Assembly (NCBI GenBank): GCA_017629615.1
Contig: JAGBWT010000198.1
Location: 1-9,234 of the forward strand
Reading direction: 5' to 3'
Length of the DNA stretch: 9,234 bases
DNA from: Alistipes sp.
GTDB taxonomy: Bacteria; Bacteroidota; Bacteroidia; Bacteroidales; Rikenellaceae
Part shown: one piece after another, positions 1-6,494 of the stretch
Layout: each line of letters opens with the position of its first letter
Position numbering within the stretch: the stretch's first letter is position 1
Program-made: the position numbers and the translations under genes
The notes under the pieces: model-generated
What the model saw: the letters and a program-made list of their open reading frames with translations, nothing else
The model's database searches: none
What the model was told of the DNA's origin: nothing

Positions 1-9
1 GCGATAACC

Positions 10-48
10 AAAAAAGGCTGTCCGACGGGTGTGTCGCGACAGCCTTTT
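10..48 (-). terminator. Rho-independent terminator after transketolase
   Basis: An 11-bp perfect stem, AAAAGGCTGTC at 12-22 and GACAGCCTTTT at 38-48, encloses a second short stem (CGAC 23-26 with GTCG 33-36) and a 6-base loop. Read on the minus strand, it begins about 22 bases after the tkt stop codon and ends in a run of six T (complement of 10-15), the standard layout of an intrinsic terminator. On the plus strand the right arm ends in four T, so it could also stop a convergent gene lying left of the window; that is inference. Confidence 0.85.
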
Positions 49-70
49 GATTAAATGTGATTTGGCTCGA

Positions 71-2101
71 TTATTTGCCGAGCAACTTCATCACTTCGTT
101 ATATACGGTCTCGCCGTTGTAGCCAAACTCCTTGTCAAGCACCTTGTAAGGGGCAGAGTGGCCAAAGTGGTTGAGGCCGTGAATATTGTCGAGCGAGCCG
201 ACCAAGCCGAGCAATGTTACCGACAGGCCCGAGGTCATACCGTAGCGCAAAGCGTCGGACGGGATAACAGCCTCCTGATACGATTTTGGCTGGTCGCGGA
301 ACAGACCTTCGCTCGGAACATCGACAACGCGTACGTTGATGCCCTCCTTCTTCAAGAGTTCGGCACCCTCGACGTGAGTCGAGACCTCCGAACCCGAGGC
401 AACCATCACAACCTTTGGCTTTGCCGAATCCATAACGATATAGGCACCCTTCTGCGACTGCATCGACTCTTCGCGACGCGAAGCCGAGAGGGTAGGGAGA
501 TTCTTAATGTTCTGACGCGAGAGAATCAGAGCGCAAGGACGCTGCTCTTCGAGAGCAATCTTCCAAGCGGCAATGGTATCCTCTGCATCGCCCGGACGCA
601 ATACGACCATCGAACGCTCGCCACTGTGGTTGCGCAGATGCTCCATAAGGCGGATTTGTGCCTCCTGCTCGATTGGCTGGTGGGTTGGACCGTCCTCGCC
701 GACGCGGAACGAGTCGTGTGTCCAGATATAGATGACGTGCAGGCGCATCAGAGCCGACAAACGTACCACAGGCTTCATATAGTCGGAGAATACGAAGAAC
801 GTACCGCACGCAGGGATAATACCGCCGTGGAGAGCGATACCATTCATAATGCAGGCCATAGTAAATTCCGAGACACCCGCTTGCAGGAACTTACCCGAGA
901 AGTCGCCCTTGCGCAGAGCCGTTGTCTTTTTGAGGAAGCCGTCGGTCTTGTCCGAGTTGCTCAAATCGGCCGAAGCGACAATCATATTCTCAACCTTCTC
1001 GGCCAATACTCCGAGTACCGTAGCCGAAGCTGCACGAGTCGCTTGGTCGGCCTTCATCTCGATAGAACGATAGTCGATTTGTGGCAACTTGCCCGAGAGG
1101 AACATATCGAGTTTGCGAGCGAGTGCAGGGTTTGCCTGACGCCACTCGGCTTCGATGGCTTTGCGCTCCTCCATCTCGGCACGCAATGCTGCTGCACGCT
1201 CCTCGTAGATGGTCTTGCTCTCGTCGAAGATGGTAAACGGATTTTCAGGGTCGCCACCCAAAGTGCGGATAGTGTTGGCATAGTCGGCACCGGCAGCCGA
1301 GAGAGGCTGACCGTGGGTGCAAACCTTATCCTCGAAACTCTCGCCCGAAGCAGTCACCGCACCCTTGCCCATCACCGTACGACCGATGATAATGGTCGGT
1401 GCATCGCAAGGCTCGTTGGCTTTGCGCAATGCCTCGCGAATTTGTGCGATGTCGTGGCCGTCGATTTCGAGAACTCTCCAACCCCAAGCGCGATACTTCA
1501 TCGCCACGTCCTCGGTCATCACCTCATCGACTTTGGTCGAGAGCTGTACGTTGTTCGAGTCGTAGAACATAATGAGGTTCGAGAGGCCGAGGTTGCCCGC
1601 AATACGGCCTACGCCCTGCGAAACCTCCTCCTGAACGGCACCGTCGGAGATATAGATATAGGTCTTGTGAGCCATCCACTCACCAAAACGTGCTACCATA
1701 AAGCGCTCTGCAATGGCAGCACCAAGACCCATCGCGTGACCCTGACCAAGAGGGCCCGAAGTGTTCTCTACGCCACGCAGAAAATCAACCTCTGGGTGAC
1801 CGGGAGTGATGCTTCCCCATTGGCGGAACTGCGCCAAATCCTCCATCGAGTAGTGGCCCGCGAGAGCGAGTACCGAATAGAGCATAGGCGACATATGACC
1901 CGGGTCGAGGAAGAAACGGTCGCGATAAGGGTAGAGCATATTGTCGGGGTCGTAACGCAAGAACTCCGTAAAGAGTACGTTTACGAAATCGGCACCACCG
2001 AGCGCACCGCCCGGGTGGCCCGAGTTGGCCTTTTCTACCATCGAAGCAGCCAATACGCGAATGTTGTTGGCGGCTTTTAAGAGTTGAGATTCAGTAGCCA
2101 T
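71..2101 (-). CDS. tkt: Transketolase, full length
   Basis: Transketolase moves a two-carbon ketol unit between sugar phosphates using thiamine diphosphate (ThDP) and a divalent metal. It works in the cytoplasm in the non-oxidative pentose phosphate pathway. The 676-residue length is normal for the single-chain enzyme. Visible signatures are SGHPG at 27-31 (His28), GHMSP at 68-72, GPLGQG at 116-121, the ThDP/metal region from SDG (152-154) to DSNN (181-184), the conserved Glu412 in VSEF that would contact the ThDP aminopyrimidine, and the transketolase motif HDSFRVGEDGPTHQP at 462-476. The pyrimidine-binding domain spans roughly 345-520 and a C-terminal domain follows. The metal-site segment reads SDGAVQEE rather than the GDG..MEG of E. 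coli-type enzymes; from memory this is the usual Bacteroidota form. The ATG at 2101 gives the expected N-terminus. There is no Shine-Dalgarno sequence, only an A-rich leader. It follows clpX by 84 bp, has its own promoter and is closed by the terminator at 10-48. Confidence 0.97.
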   Translation of the reverse strand: MATESQLLKAANNIRVLAASMVEKANSGHPGGALGGADFVNVLFTEFLRYDPDNMLYPYRDRFFLDPGHMSPMLYSVLALAGHYSMEDLAQFRQWGSITPGHPEVDFLRGVENTSGPLGQGHAMGLGAAIAERFMVARFGEWMAHKTYIYISDGAVQEEVSQGVGRIAGNLGLSNLIMFYDSNNVQLSTKVDEVMTEDVAMKYRAWGWRVLEIDGHDIAQIREALRKANEPCDAPTIIIGRTVMGKGAVTASGESFEDKVCTHGQPLSAAGADYANTIRTLGGDPENPFTIFDESKTIYEERAAALRAEMEERKAIEAEWRQANPALARKLDMFLSGKLPQIDYRSIEMKADQATRAASATVLGVLAEKVENMIVASADLSNSDKTDGFLKKTTALRKGDFSGKFLQAGVSEFTMACIMNGIALHGGIIPACGTFFVFSDYMKPVVRLSALMRLHVIYIWTHDSFRVGEDGPTHQPIEQEAQIRLMEHLRNHSGERSMVVLRPGDAEDTIAAWKIALEEQRPCALILSRQNIKNLPTLSASRREESMQSQKGAYIVMDSAKPKVVMVASGSEVSTHVEGAELLKKEGINVRVVDVPSEGLFRDQPKSYQEAVIPSDALRYGMTSGLSVTLLGLVGSLDNIHGLNHFGHSAPYKVLDKEFGYNGETVYNEVMKLLGK

Positions 2102-2151
2102 AGATTTAGTTTTTATCGTGTTTTTTGTTGTAAATTCAGTTTCGCACTCTA

Positions 2152-2180
2152 CAAATGTAGTGATTTTTTTGGAAAATCAA
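2152..2180 (-). promoter_or_regulatory. Bacteroidota-type promoter for tkt
   Basis: On the minus strand the octamer TACATTTG (complement of 2152-2159) matches the Bacteroidota -7 consensus TAnnTTTG. A TTG (complement of 2178-2180) lies 18 bases upstream, within the spacing known for the -33 element. Transcription would begin near 2146-2149, giving a leader of about 45 bases before the tkt ATG. The -33 element lies just past the clpX stop codon. A 12-bp inverted repeat, CTACA-AA-TGTAG at 2149-2160, overlaps the -7 octamer; it may be chance or a small operator. Confidence 0.65.
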
Positions 2181-2185
2181 CATCT

Positions 2186-3484
2186 TTACATCGCTTTTTT
2201 CCAAGCCTCGGTAGCAAAACGGTCGAGTTTCTCCTCGGCATAGGCCTTCGTGATGCGCAGCTCGCCACCCTCGCCCGAAGGGGCTTCGAACATAATATCG
2301 GTCATTATAGTCTCGCAAATCGAGCGCAAACCTCGCGCACCGAGCTTGTATTCGAGAGCCTTTTCGACAATGTAATCCAAAGCCTCCTCTTCGAAAATCA
2401 ACTCGACGTTGTCCATCGCAAGCAGACGACGATATTGGCGAGTGATAGCATTCTTTGGCTCGGTGAGTATGCTGCGCAGGGCCTCCGGTGTGAGTTGTTC
2501 CATATAGGTCAGCACCGGCAGTCGGCCGACCAATTCGGGAATAAGGCCGAAACTCTTGATGTCCTGCGGCATAATGTAGTGCATAATATTCTCGTCGGAG
2601 ATATGTTGTGCCTTCGAGCGGCCAAAACCGAGCGCGTGGGTGTTGAGTCGTTGCGCGATGCGCTTCTCGATACCCTCGAATGCTCCGCCACAGATGAAGA
2701 GAATGTTTCGCGTGTCGATGTGTACAAACTTCTGGTCGGGGTGCTTGCGACCTCCCTCGGGCGCAACATTGACTATCGAGCCCTCCAACATCTTCAACAG
2801 AGCCTGCTGTACGCCCTCGCCCGATACGTCGCGCGTGATGCTTGGGTTGCCACCCGTGCGGGCAATCTTGTCAATCTCGTCGATAAAGACGATGCCTCGC
2901 TGTGTCGCCTCCAAATTGTAGTCGGCCGCCTGATAGAGTCGCGAAAGGATACCCTCCACATCTTCGCCGACGTAGCCCGCTTGTGTGAAGGCTGTGGCAT
3001 CGACGATGGTGAATGGTACGCCGAGCATACGTGCTATGGTGCGGGCAATAAGGGTCTTACCCGTACCTGTCGGGCCAACGAGTATGATGTTCGACTTGTC
3101 GAGTTCGACCTCGTCTGTCGGGTCGTTACCCTGCTTGGCGGAGCGATTTTCGCTCTCGATAAGACGCTTGTAGTGGTTGTATACCGCTACCGAAATGTGT
3201 CGTTTTGCACTCTCTTGGCCGATGACATAGTTGTCGAGGTGGGCCTTGATTTGGGCAGGCTTCGGCACCGACTCCAATCGTAGAGCCGACTGCTTGCTGC
3301 CTTTGCTCTTGTCGCTTGCGATGAGCTCGTTCTCGACAAGCGAGCGGTAGCCCATCTCTATACATCTTTCGCAGATATTGACCCCTGGCTCTACGCCCTG
3401 GAAGAGTACCTCAACCTGCTGGCGAGGACGGCCGCAGAAGGCACAGGTGTCGTTGTTGCGTGAATTTTTACTCTTTGAAGCCAT
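2186..3484 (-). CDS. clpX: ClpX, ATP-dependent unfoldase of the ClpXP protease
   Basis: ClpX is a hexameric AAA+ ring that recognises tagged or damaged proteins, unfolds them with ATP and feeds them into ClpP. Its 432 residues match the family. The N-terminal zinc-binding domain has four cysteines, CAFC (14-17) and CERC (38-41), used for dimerisation and adaptor binding. Next come Walker A GPTGTGKT (137-144), pore loop 1 GYVG (170-173), Walker B with VFIDEID (199-205), the RKH pore loop (246-248), the ClpP-docking loop with Leu-Gly-Phe at 285-287 (IGF in E. coli), the ELVGR segment with the likely arginine finger Arg321, and sensor 2 GARGLR (382-387). The ATG at 3484 starts a normal N-terminus. 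The stop codon of clpP is only 6 bp upstream, so the two partner subunits are almost certainly made from one mRNA. No promoter or terminator is visible between them. Confidence 0.98.
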   Translation of the reverse strand: MASKSKNSRNNDTCAFCGRPRQQVEVLFQGVEPGVNICERCIEMGYRSLVENELIASDKSKGSKQSALRLESVPKPAQIKAHLDNYVIGQESAKRHISVAVYNHYKRLIESENRSAKQGNDPTDEVELDKSNIILVGPTGTGKTLIARTIARMLGVPFTIVDATAFTQAGYVGEDVEGILSRLYQAADYNLEATQRGIVFIDEIDKIARTGGNPSITRDVSGEGVQQALLKMLEGSIVNVAPEGGRKHPDQKFVHIDTRNILFICGGAFEGIEKRIAQRLNTHALGFGRSKAQHISDENIMHYIMPQDIKSFGLIPELVGRLPVLTYMEQLTPEALRSILTEPKNAITRQYRRLLAMDNVELIFEEEALDYIVEKALEYKLGARGLRSICETIMTDIMFEAPSGEGGELRITKAYAEEKLDRFATEAWKKAM

Positions 3485-3490
3485 AATCGA

Positions 3491-4153
3491 TTAACGTTTT
3501 GAGAGAACCGTGTCAATCAAACCATACTTGCAAGCCTCGTCGGCCGAGAGCCAATAGTCGCGGTCGGCATCGCGCTCGATAGTCTTGATGCTCTTGCCCG
3601 AGTGGTGCGACAGGATTTCGTAGAGGTCCTTCTTGATGCGCGAAATTTCGCGAGCCGTAATCTCAATATCGGAGGCTTGACCCTGAACGCCACCCAGCGG
3701 CTGGTGAATCATCACGCGCGAGTGGGGGAGTGCCGAGCGTTTGCCCGCAGCACCTGCCGTGAGCAGAACTGCACCCATCGAGGCTGCCATACCCGTACAG
3801 ATTGTAGCTACGTCGCAACCGATAAGCTGCATAGTGTCGTAGATGCCCAATCCGGCCGAGACACTGCCGCCTGGCGAGTTGATGTAGAGCTGAATATCTT
3901 TGTTGGGGTTTACCGATTCGAGAAAGAGTAACTGCGCCTGAATGATGTTGGCAACGTCGTCGTTGATTGGCGCACCAAGAAAGAGGATGCGGTCCATCAT
4001 CAGACGGCTGAAAACATCGAGTTGAGTGACGTTGAGTTGTCGCTCTTCGAGAATCATAGGATTGATATACGATGCGCTGACGGCTGCATAGTCGTGCAAC
4101 GTGAGCGAACTGATGCCGCAATGCTTGACGGCAAACTTCTTGAAATCCGACAT
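3491..4153 (-). CDS. clpP: ClpP, proteolytic subunit of Clp protease
   Basis: ClpP is a cytoplasmic serine protease that forms a barrel of two stacked heptameric rings and degrades proteins delivered by ClpX. With the ATG at 4153 the protein is 220 residues. The catalytic triad is clear: Ser125 in GMAASM, His150 in MIHQP and Asp199 in DRDYWLS. The Ser-His and His-Asp distances (25 and 49 residues) equal those of E. coli ClpP. The oxyanion/strand segment NSPGGSV (92-98) and the handle-helix region around GQASDIEI (158-165) are also conserved. An upstream in-frame TTG at 4207 would add 18 residues, but that stretch lies inside the tig terminator hairpin and does not look like ClpP, so ATG 4153 is chosen. 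The start [11 protein letters not shown] resembles other Bacteroidota ClpP proteins. The first 30 or so residues may include a cleaved propeptide, which is inference. Confidence 0.97.
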   Translation of the reverse strand: MSDFKKFAVKHCGISSLTLHDYAAVSASYINPMILEERQLNVTQLDVFSRLMMDRILFLGAPINDDVANIIQAQLLFLESVNPNKDIQLYINSPGGSVSAGLGIYDTMQLIGCDVATICTGMAASMGAVLLTAGAAGKRSALPHSRVMIHQPLGGVQGQASDIEITAREISRIKKDLYEILSHHSGKSIKTIERDADRDYWLSADEACKYGLIDTVLSKR

Positions 4154-4181
4154 AGTGGTCTGTTGGTTCTGATGTTTTGGC

Positions 4182-4225
4182 AAAAAGACTCTGCGAGTAT
4201 GGTGCAAACCATTCAGGCAGAGTCT
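4182..4225 (-). terminator. Intrinsic terminator or attenuator between tig and clpP
   Basis: Read on the minus strand, AGACTCTGC (complement of 4217-4225) pairs perfectly over 9 bp with GCAGAGTCT (complement of 4186-4194). Inside lies a second helix, ATGGT with ACCAT (4208-4212 with 4199-4203), closed by a 4-base loop. The two helices are in register, separated by a mostly mismatched 4x4 internal loop. A T-run follows at once (complement of 4182-4186). The hairpin begins 22 bases after the tig stop codon and ends 28 bases before the clpP ATG. The shape fits a rho-independent terminator for tig; partial read-through or mRNA processing is also possible. I see no perfect TAnnTTTG promoter for clpP. 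The closest match is TCTTTTTG, made of the last bases of the stem and the T-run. Confidence 0.75.
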
Positions 4226-4247
4226 CGAACTATTTTATGTAATGCTA

Positions 4248-5573
4248 CTACAAAGTGCGAGCCAATTCGGCAAACTGCTCTGCCGAAACGGCCTTCTCGG
4301 CAACCTTAATCTTCGACTTGATAGCCTCTACGACCTTCTGCTCATAGAGTTTCTCGTAAATCTTCTGATTCTGCTCTTTGTTGTCGATAATGCTCTTTGC
4401 AAAGTTGTTGAGCATATCCTCCGGAGCGTTAGGCATACCGTACTGTGCAAACTGCATTGCAGCCAAATCCTTCGCCTCTGCCATAGCATCGTCGGCCGAA
4501 ACGCTAATCTTCTCGGCTGCGATAATCTGCTTCTGGATATAGTTCCAAGTGAACATTTTGAGGAATGCATCGAAATCCTTCTCAATCTCCTCCATCGAGA
4601 ACTTGCCCTCGTTGATGGTGTAGAGCCAACGTTTGAGGAAGGCAACAGGCATCTGCAAAGCGGCCTTTTCGAGCATAAAGTTGCGCACCGAAGCGGTGAA
4701 CATATAGTCGCTCTCGCGCTTTGTCTCGCCGTTGATTTGCTCGTCGATATAGGCGTCGAGCTGCTCGGCCGAAGTTACGTTACCCTCTGGGAATGCGGTC
4801 TTGAAGAACTCCTCGTTGATTTCAGGATTTGCAAACTGGCGAATTTGTGTGATTTCGAGCGAGAATACAGGGTTGATGTTCTTCAACTCCTCCTCCTTGA
4901 TGTGCAACATTGCAGCACGCTGTGCAGGGGTCTTGTACATCTCGTCGATATTGATTTCGGTCTTGTAACCAACCTTCTTGCCAATCCAAGGCTTGCGCTC
5001 CTCGTCCGACATCGAGATAAGGCCAACGTAAGCGTCCTCAACACGCAAGTCGCCGTTGTCGAGGGTTACGGTCAGAGCCTCGTCCTTCTTTACCTTATCA
5101 ACCTCTACCAAGCGGCCGAAGCGACGGAGGAAGTTGTCGAGGAACGATGCGTGCATCTTCTTGTCGATTTTGATGGTGTGGTATGTAACCTTGTCCTTTG
5201 CCGAGAGAGCAACATCGTACTTTGGAGCCTCGCCATACTCAAACACAAACTCAAACTCGGTTGCGTTGTCGAAGTCGAATGCGCCCTGCTCCTCTGCCGG
5301 AATTACATCGCCGAGGTAGTCGATATTCTCCTTTTGGAGGTATTCGAATACCGAGTTCGATGCGATGCGGTACGACTGCTCTGCAACAGCACCCTTGCCA
5401 TACATCTTCTTGATGATGCCCATAGGGACCATACCTGGGCGGAAACCAGGAATGTTAGCCTTGCGCTTGTAGTCGTGCAACATCTTCTCGACAGCAGCAC
5501 CATAATCTTTCTCGTCTACCGTTACTTTAAGCAGTGCAACGCCCTGCTCCTTCTCTACTCTTGTAATGTTCAT
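4248..5573 (-). CDS. tig: Trigger factor, ribosome-associated chaperone
   Basis: Trigger factor binds near the ribosomal exit tunnel and shields nascent chains. The 441-residue protein has the N-terminal ribosome-binding domain (about 1-115), with the signature GFRPGMVP at 43-50 in exactly the E. coli positions. The middle region (about 155-245) is where E. coli trigger factor carries an FKBP-type prolyl isomerase. Here the usual FKBP landmarks (a GxxF-type aromatic pocket and IPGFE) are not recognisable, so this domain is probably degenerate and the protein a chaperone without isomerase activity; that is inference. The rest (about 250-441) is helical and charged, fitting the C-terminal arms that form the substrate cradle. 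The ATG at 5573 has no Shine-Dalgarno sequence. The gene heads the tig-clpP-clpX cluster, is driven by the promoter at 5628-5635 and is followed by the hairpin at 4182-4225. It uses no TTA, CTA or TCA codons. Confidence 0.95.
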   Translation of the reverse strand: MNITRVEKEQGVALLKVTVDEKDYGAAVEKMLHDYKRKANIPGFRPGMVPMGIIKKMYGKGAVAEQSYRIASNSVFEYLQKENIDYLGDVIPAEEQGAFDFDNATEFEFVFEYGEAPKYDVALSAKDKVTYHTIKIDKKMHASFLDNFLRRFGRLVEVDKVKKDEALTVTLDNGDLRVEDAYVGLISMSDEERKPWIGKKVGYKTEINIDEMYKTPAQRAAMLHIKEEELKNINPVFSLEITQIRQFANPEINEEFFKTAFPEGNVTSAEQLDAYIDEQINGETKRESDYMFTASVRNFMLEKAALQMPVAFLKRWLYTINEGKFSMEEIEKDFDAFLKMFTWNYIQKQIIAAEKISVSADDAMAEAKDLAAMQFAQYGMPNAPEDMLNNFAKSIIDNKEQNQKIYEKLYEQKVVEAIKSKIKVAEKAVSAEQFAELARTL

Positions 5574-5627
5574 AACTTTATATGTTTTGTTTATCTCTAT
5601 TTGCCTTATTTATTGGCCTATGGCGCG

Positions 5628-5635
5628 CAAAGATA
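5628..5635 (-). promoter_or_regulatory. -7 promoter element for tig
   Basis: TATCTTTG on the minus strand (complement of 5628-5635) is a perfect match to the Bacteroidota TAnnTTTG element. Transcription would start about 50 bases before the tig ATG. No clear TTTG -33 box is seen at the expected distance; the upstream side is simply A/T-rich. The element faces away from the matching element of the divergent gene, and both are followed by CG. Confidence 0.65.
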
Positions 5636-5678
5636 ATAAATTTTCCGCAGATGCCGAAAAAATATCCTTTAATATTCG

Positions 5679-5686
5679 TATCTTTG
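5679..5686 (+). promoter_or_regulatory. -7 promoter element for the glutaminyl cyclase operon
   Basis: TATCTTTG at 5679-5686 is a perfect TAnnTTTG match. Only 7 bases separate it from the ATG at 5694. Because transcription in this promoter class starts a few bases after the octamer, the mRNA should be leaderless or carry a leader of about five bases or fewer. There is no TTG at -33. The A/T-rich tract at 5656-5678 includes a weak AATAT/ATATT inverted repeat. Confidence 0.65.
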
Positions 5687-5693
5687 CGGTAAT

Positions 5694-6488
5694 ATGAGAC
5701 GGATTACAGTAATAATTGTCGCGACAATGCTCTTCGCGGCCTGCGGAGGAGCATCTCGTAGCGGTCACTCCAAGCCCGCTACAAGGGTTGCACCTCGCCA
5801 CTATACCTACGAGGTTGTGGCCGAATATCCACACTCGGAGCGTAGCTATACGCAGGGCCTTCAATGGGTCGATGGCCAGATGTGGGAGGGTACGGGCCAT
5901 TGCGGCGCTTCGGTGTTGCAGCGTATCGACCTTGCGACGGGCGATGTCGATATTGTAGCACGCCTTGCGCGCAACGAGTTTGGCGAGGGTATCACTCTGC
6001 TTGGCGAGCGTATCTATCAACTGACGTGGCAGAATGGGGTGATGCATATCTACGACCGTCGGAGTCTGCGCGAGATTGCCACCCATCGCTATCGTGGCGA
6101 GGGTTGGGGCTTGACGAGCGACGGGCAGATGCTCTATATGTCGGACGGTACGCCCGATATTCGGGTTATCGACCCGCAGACGCTTGCCTCGGTGCGAACC
6201 ATCGCCGTTACGCTCGAAGGCGAGTCGTTGCCCTATCTCAACGAGTTGGAGTGGATTGACGGCCGTATCTGGGCCAACGTCTATACCTACGACAAGATTG
6301 TTATCATCGACCCATCGAGTGGCGTAGTCGAGGGCGTGGTCGATTTGGAGGGGCTGTTGCCCGAATCCGACCGAGGCCCTGCGACCGATGTGCTGAACGG
6401 TATTGCGTGGGATAGTGAGGCTCGACGTCTCTTTGTGACGGGCAAGAATTGGCCCAAATTATTTGAATTACGAATTGTAGAGAACTAA
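5694..6488 (+). CDS. Glutaminyl-peptide cyclotransferase (glutamine cyclotransferase family), lipoprotein
   Basis: This 264-residue protein belongs to the plant-type (papaya-like) glutaminyl cyclase family, a five-bladed beta-propeller. These enzymes turn an N-terminal glutamine of a peptide or protein into pyroglutamate, releasing ammonia. The N-terminus is a lipoprotein signal: Arg2-Arg3, a hydrophobic stretch, then the lipobox LFAAC with Cys17 as the lipidated residue. The mature enzyme is therefore membrane-anchored outside the cytoplasm. Family motifs in order are SYTQGLQW (51-58), WEGTG (64-68, with Glu65 the likely counterpart of the catalytic Glu), FGEGIT (96-101), LTWQN (110-114), GWGLTSDG (137-144), YMSDGT (148-153), LNELEWIDG (182-190), LNGIAWD (234-240) and TGKNWPKLFE (249-258). 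The signal peptide fixes the start at 5694; the next Met (codon 12) would destroy it. The last codons are unusually AT-rich, with two TTA leucines. It is first in an apparent operon with an M20 amidohydrolase 6 bp downstream. Confidence 0.92.
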   Translation: MRRITVIIVATMLFAACGGASRSGHSKPATRVAPRHYTYEVVAEYPHSERSYTQGLQWVDGQMWEGTGHCGASVLQRIDLATGDVDIVARLARNEFGEGITLLGERIYQLTWQNGVMHIYDRRSLREIATHRYRGEGWGLTSDGQMLYMSDGTPDIRVIDPQTLASVRTIAVTLEGESLPYLNELEWIDGRIWANVYTYDKIVIIDPSSGVVEGVVDLEGLLPESDRGPATDVLNGIAWDSEARRLFVTGKNWPKLFELRIVEN

Positions 6489-6494
6489 TATACT

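Noticed and set aside
29..2080. 683-codon open frame on the plus strand opposite tkt
   Set aside because: It lies in exact codon register with a complete transketolase and is explained by the lack of TTA, CTA and TCA codons in tkt. Its translation resembles no protein family and has the composition of reversed coding sequence.
2161..2179. Inverted repeat TGATTTT/AAAATCA after clpX as a possible clpX terminator
   Set aside because: The 7-bp stem is nearly all A/T and is not followed by a T-run on the minus strand. It more likely belongs to the tkt promoter spacer.
4154..4207. N-terminal extension of ClpP from an upstream in-frame TTG
   Set aside because: The extra 18 residues are encoded by the terminator hairpin and spacer. 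The ATG at 4153 gives a normal-length ClpP with a typical N-terminus.
4242..5636. 464-codon plus-strand frame opposite tig, and similar long frames opposite clpX (2084-3283), the M20 gene (6468-7766) and rnr (7561-9039)
   Set aside because: All are in codon register with well-supported genes, have no promoter or family signature, and follow from the same codon avoidance.
5661..5676. AATAT/ATATT inverted repeat as an operator in the divergent promoter region
   Set aside because: The arms are only 5 bp of A and T in an A/T-rich spacer, so a chance match is likely.
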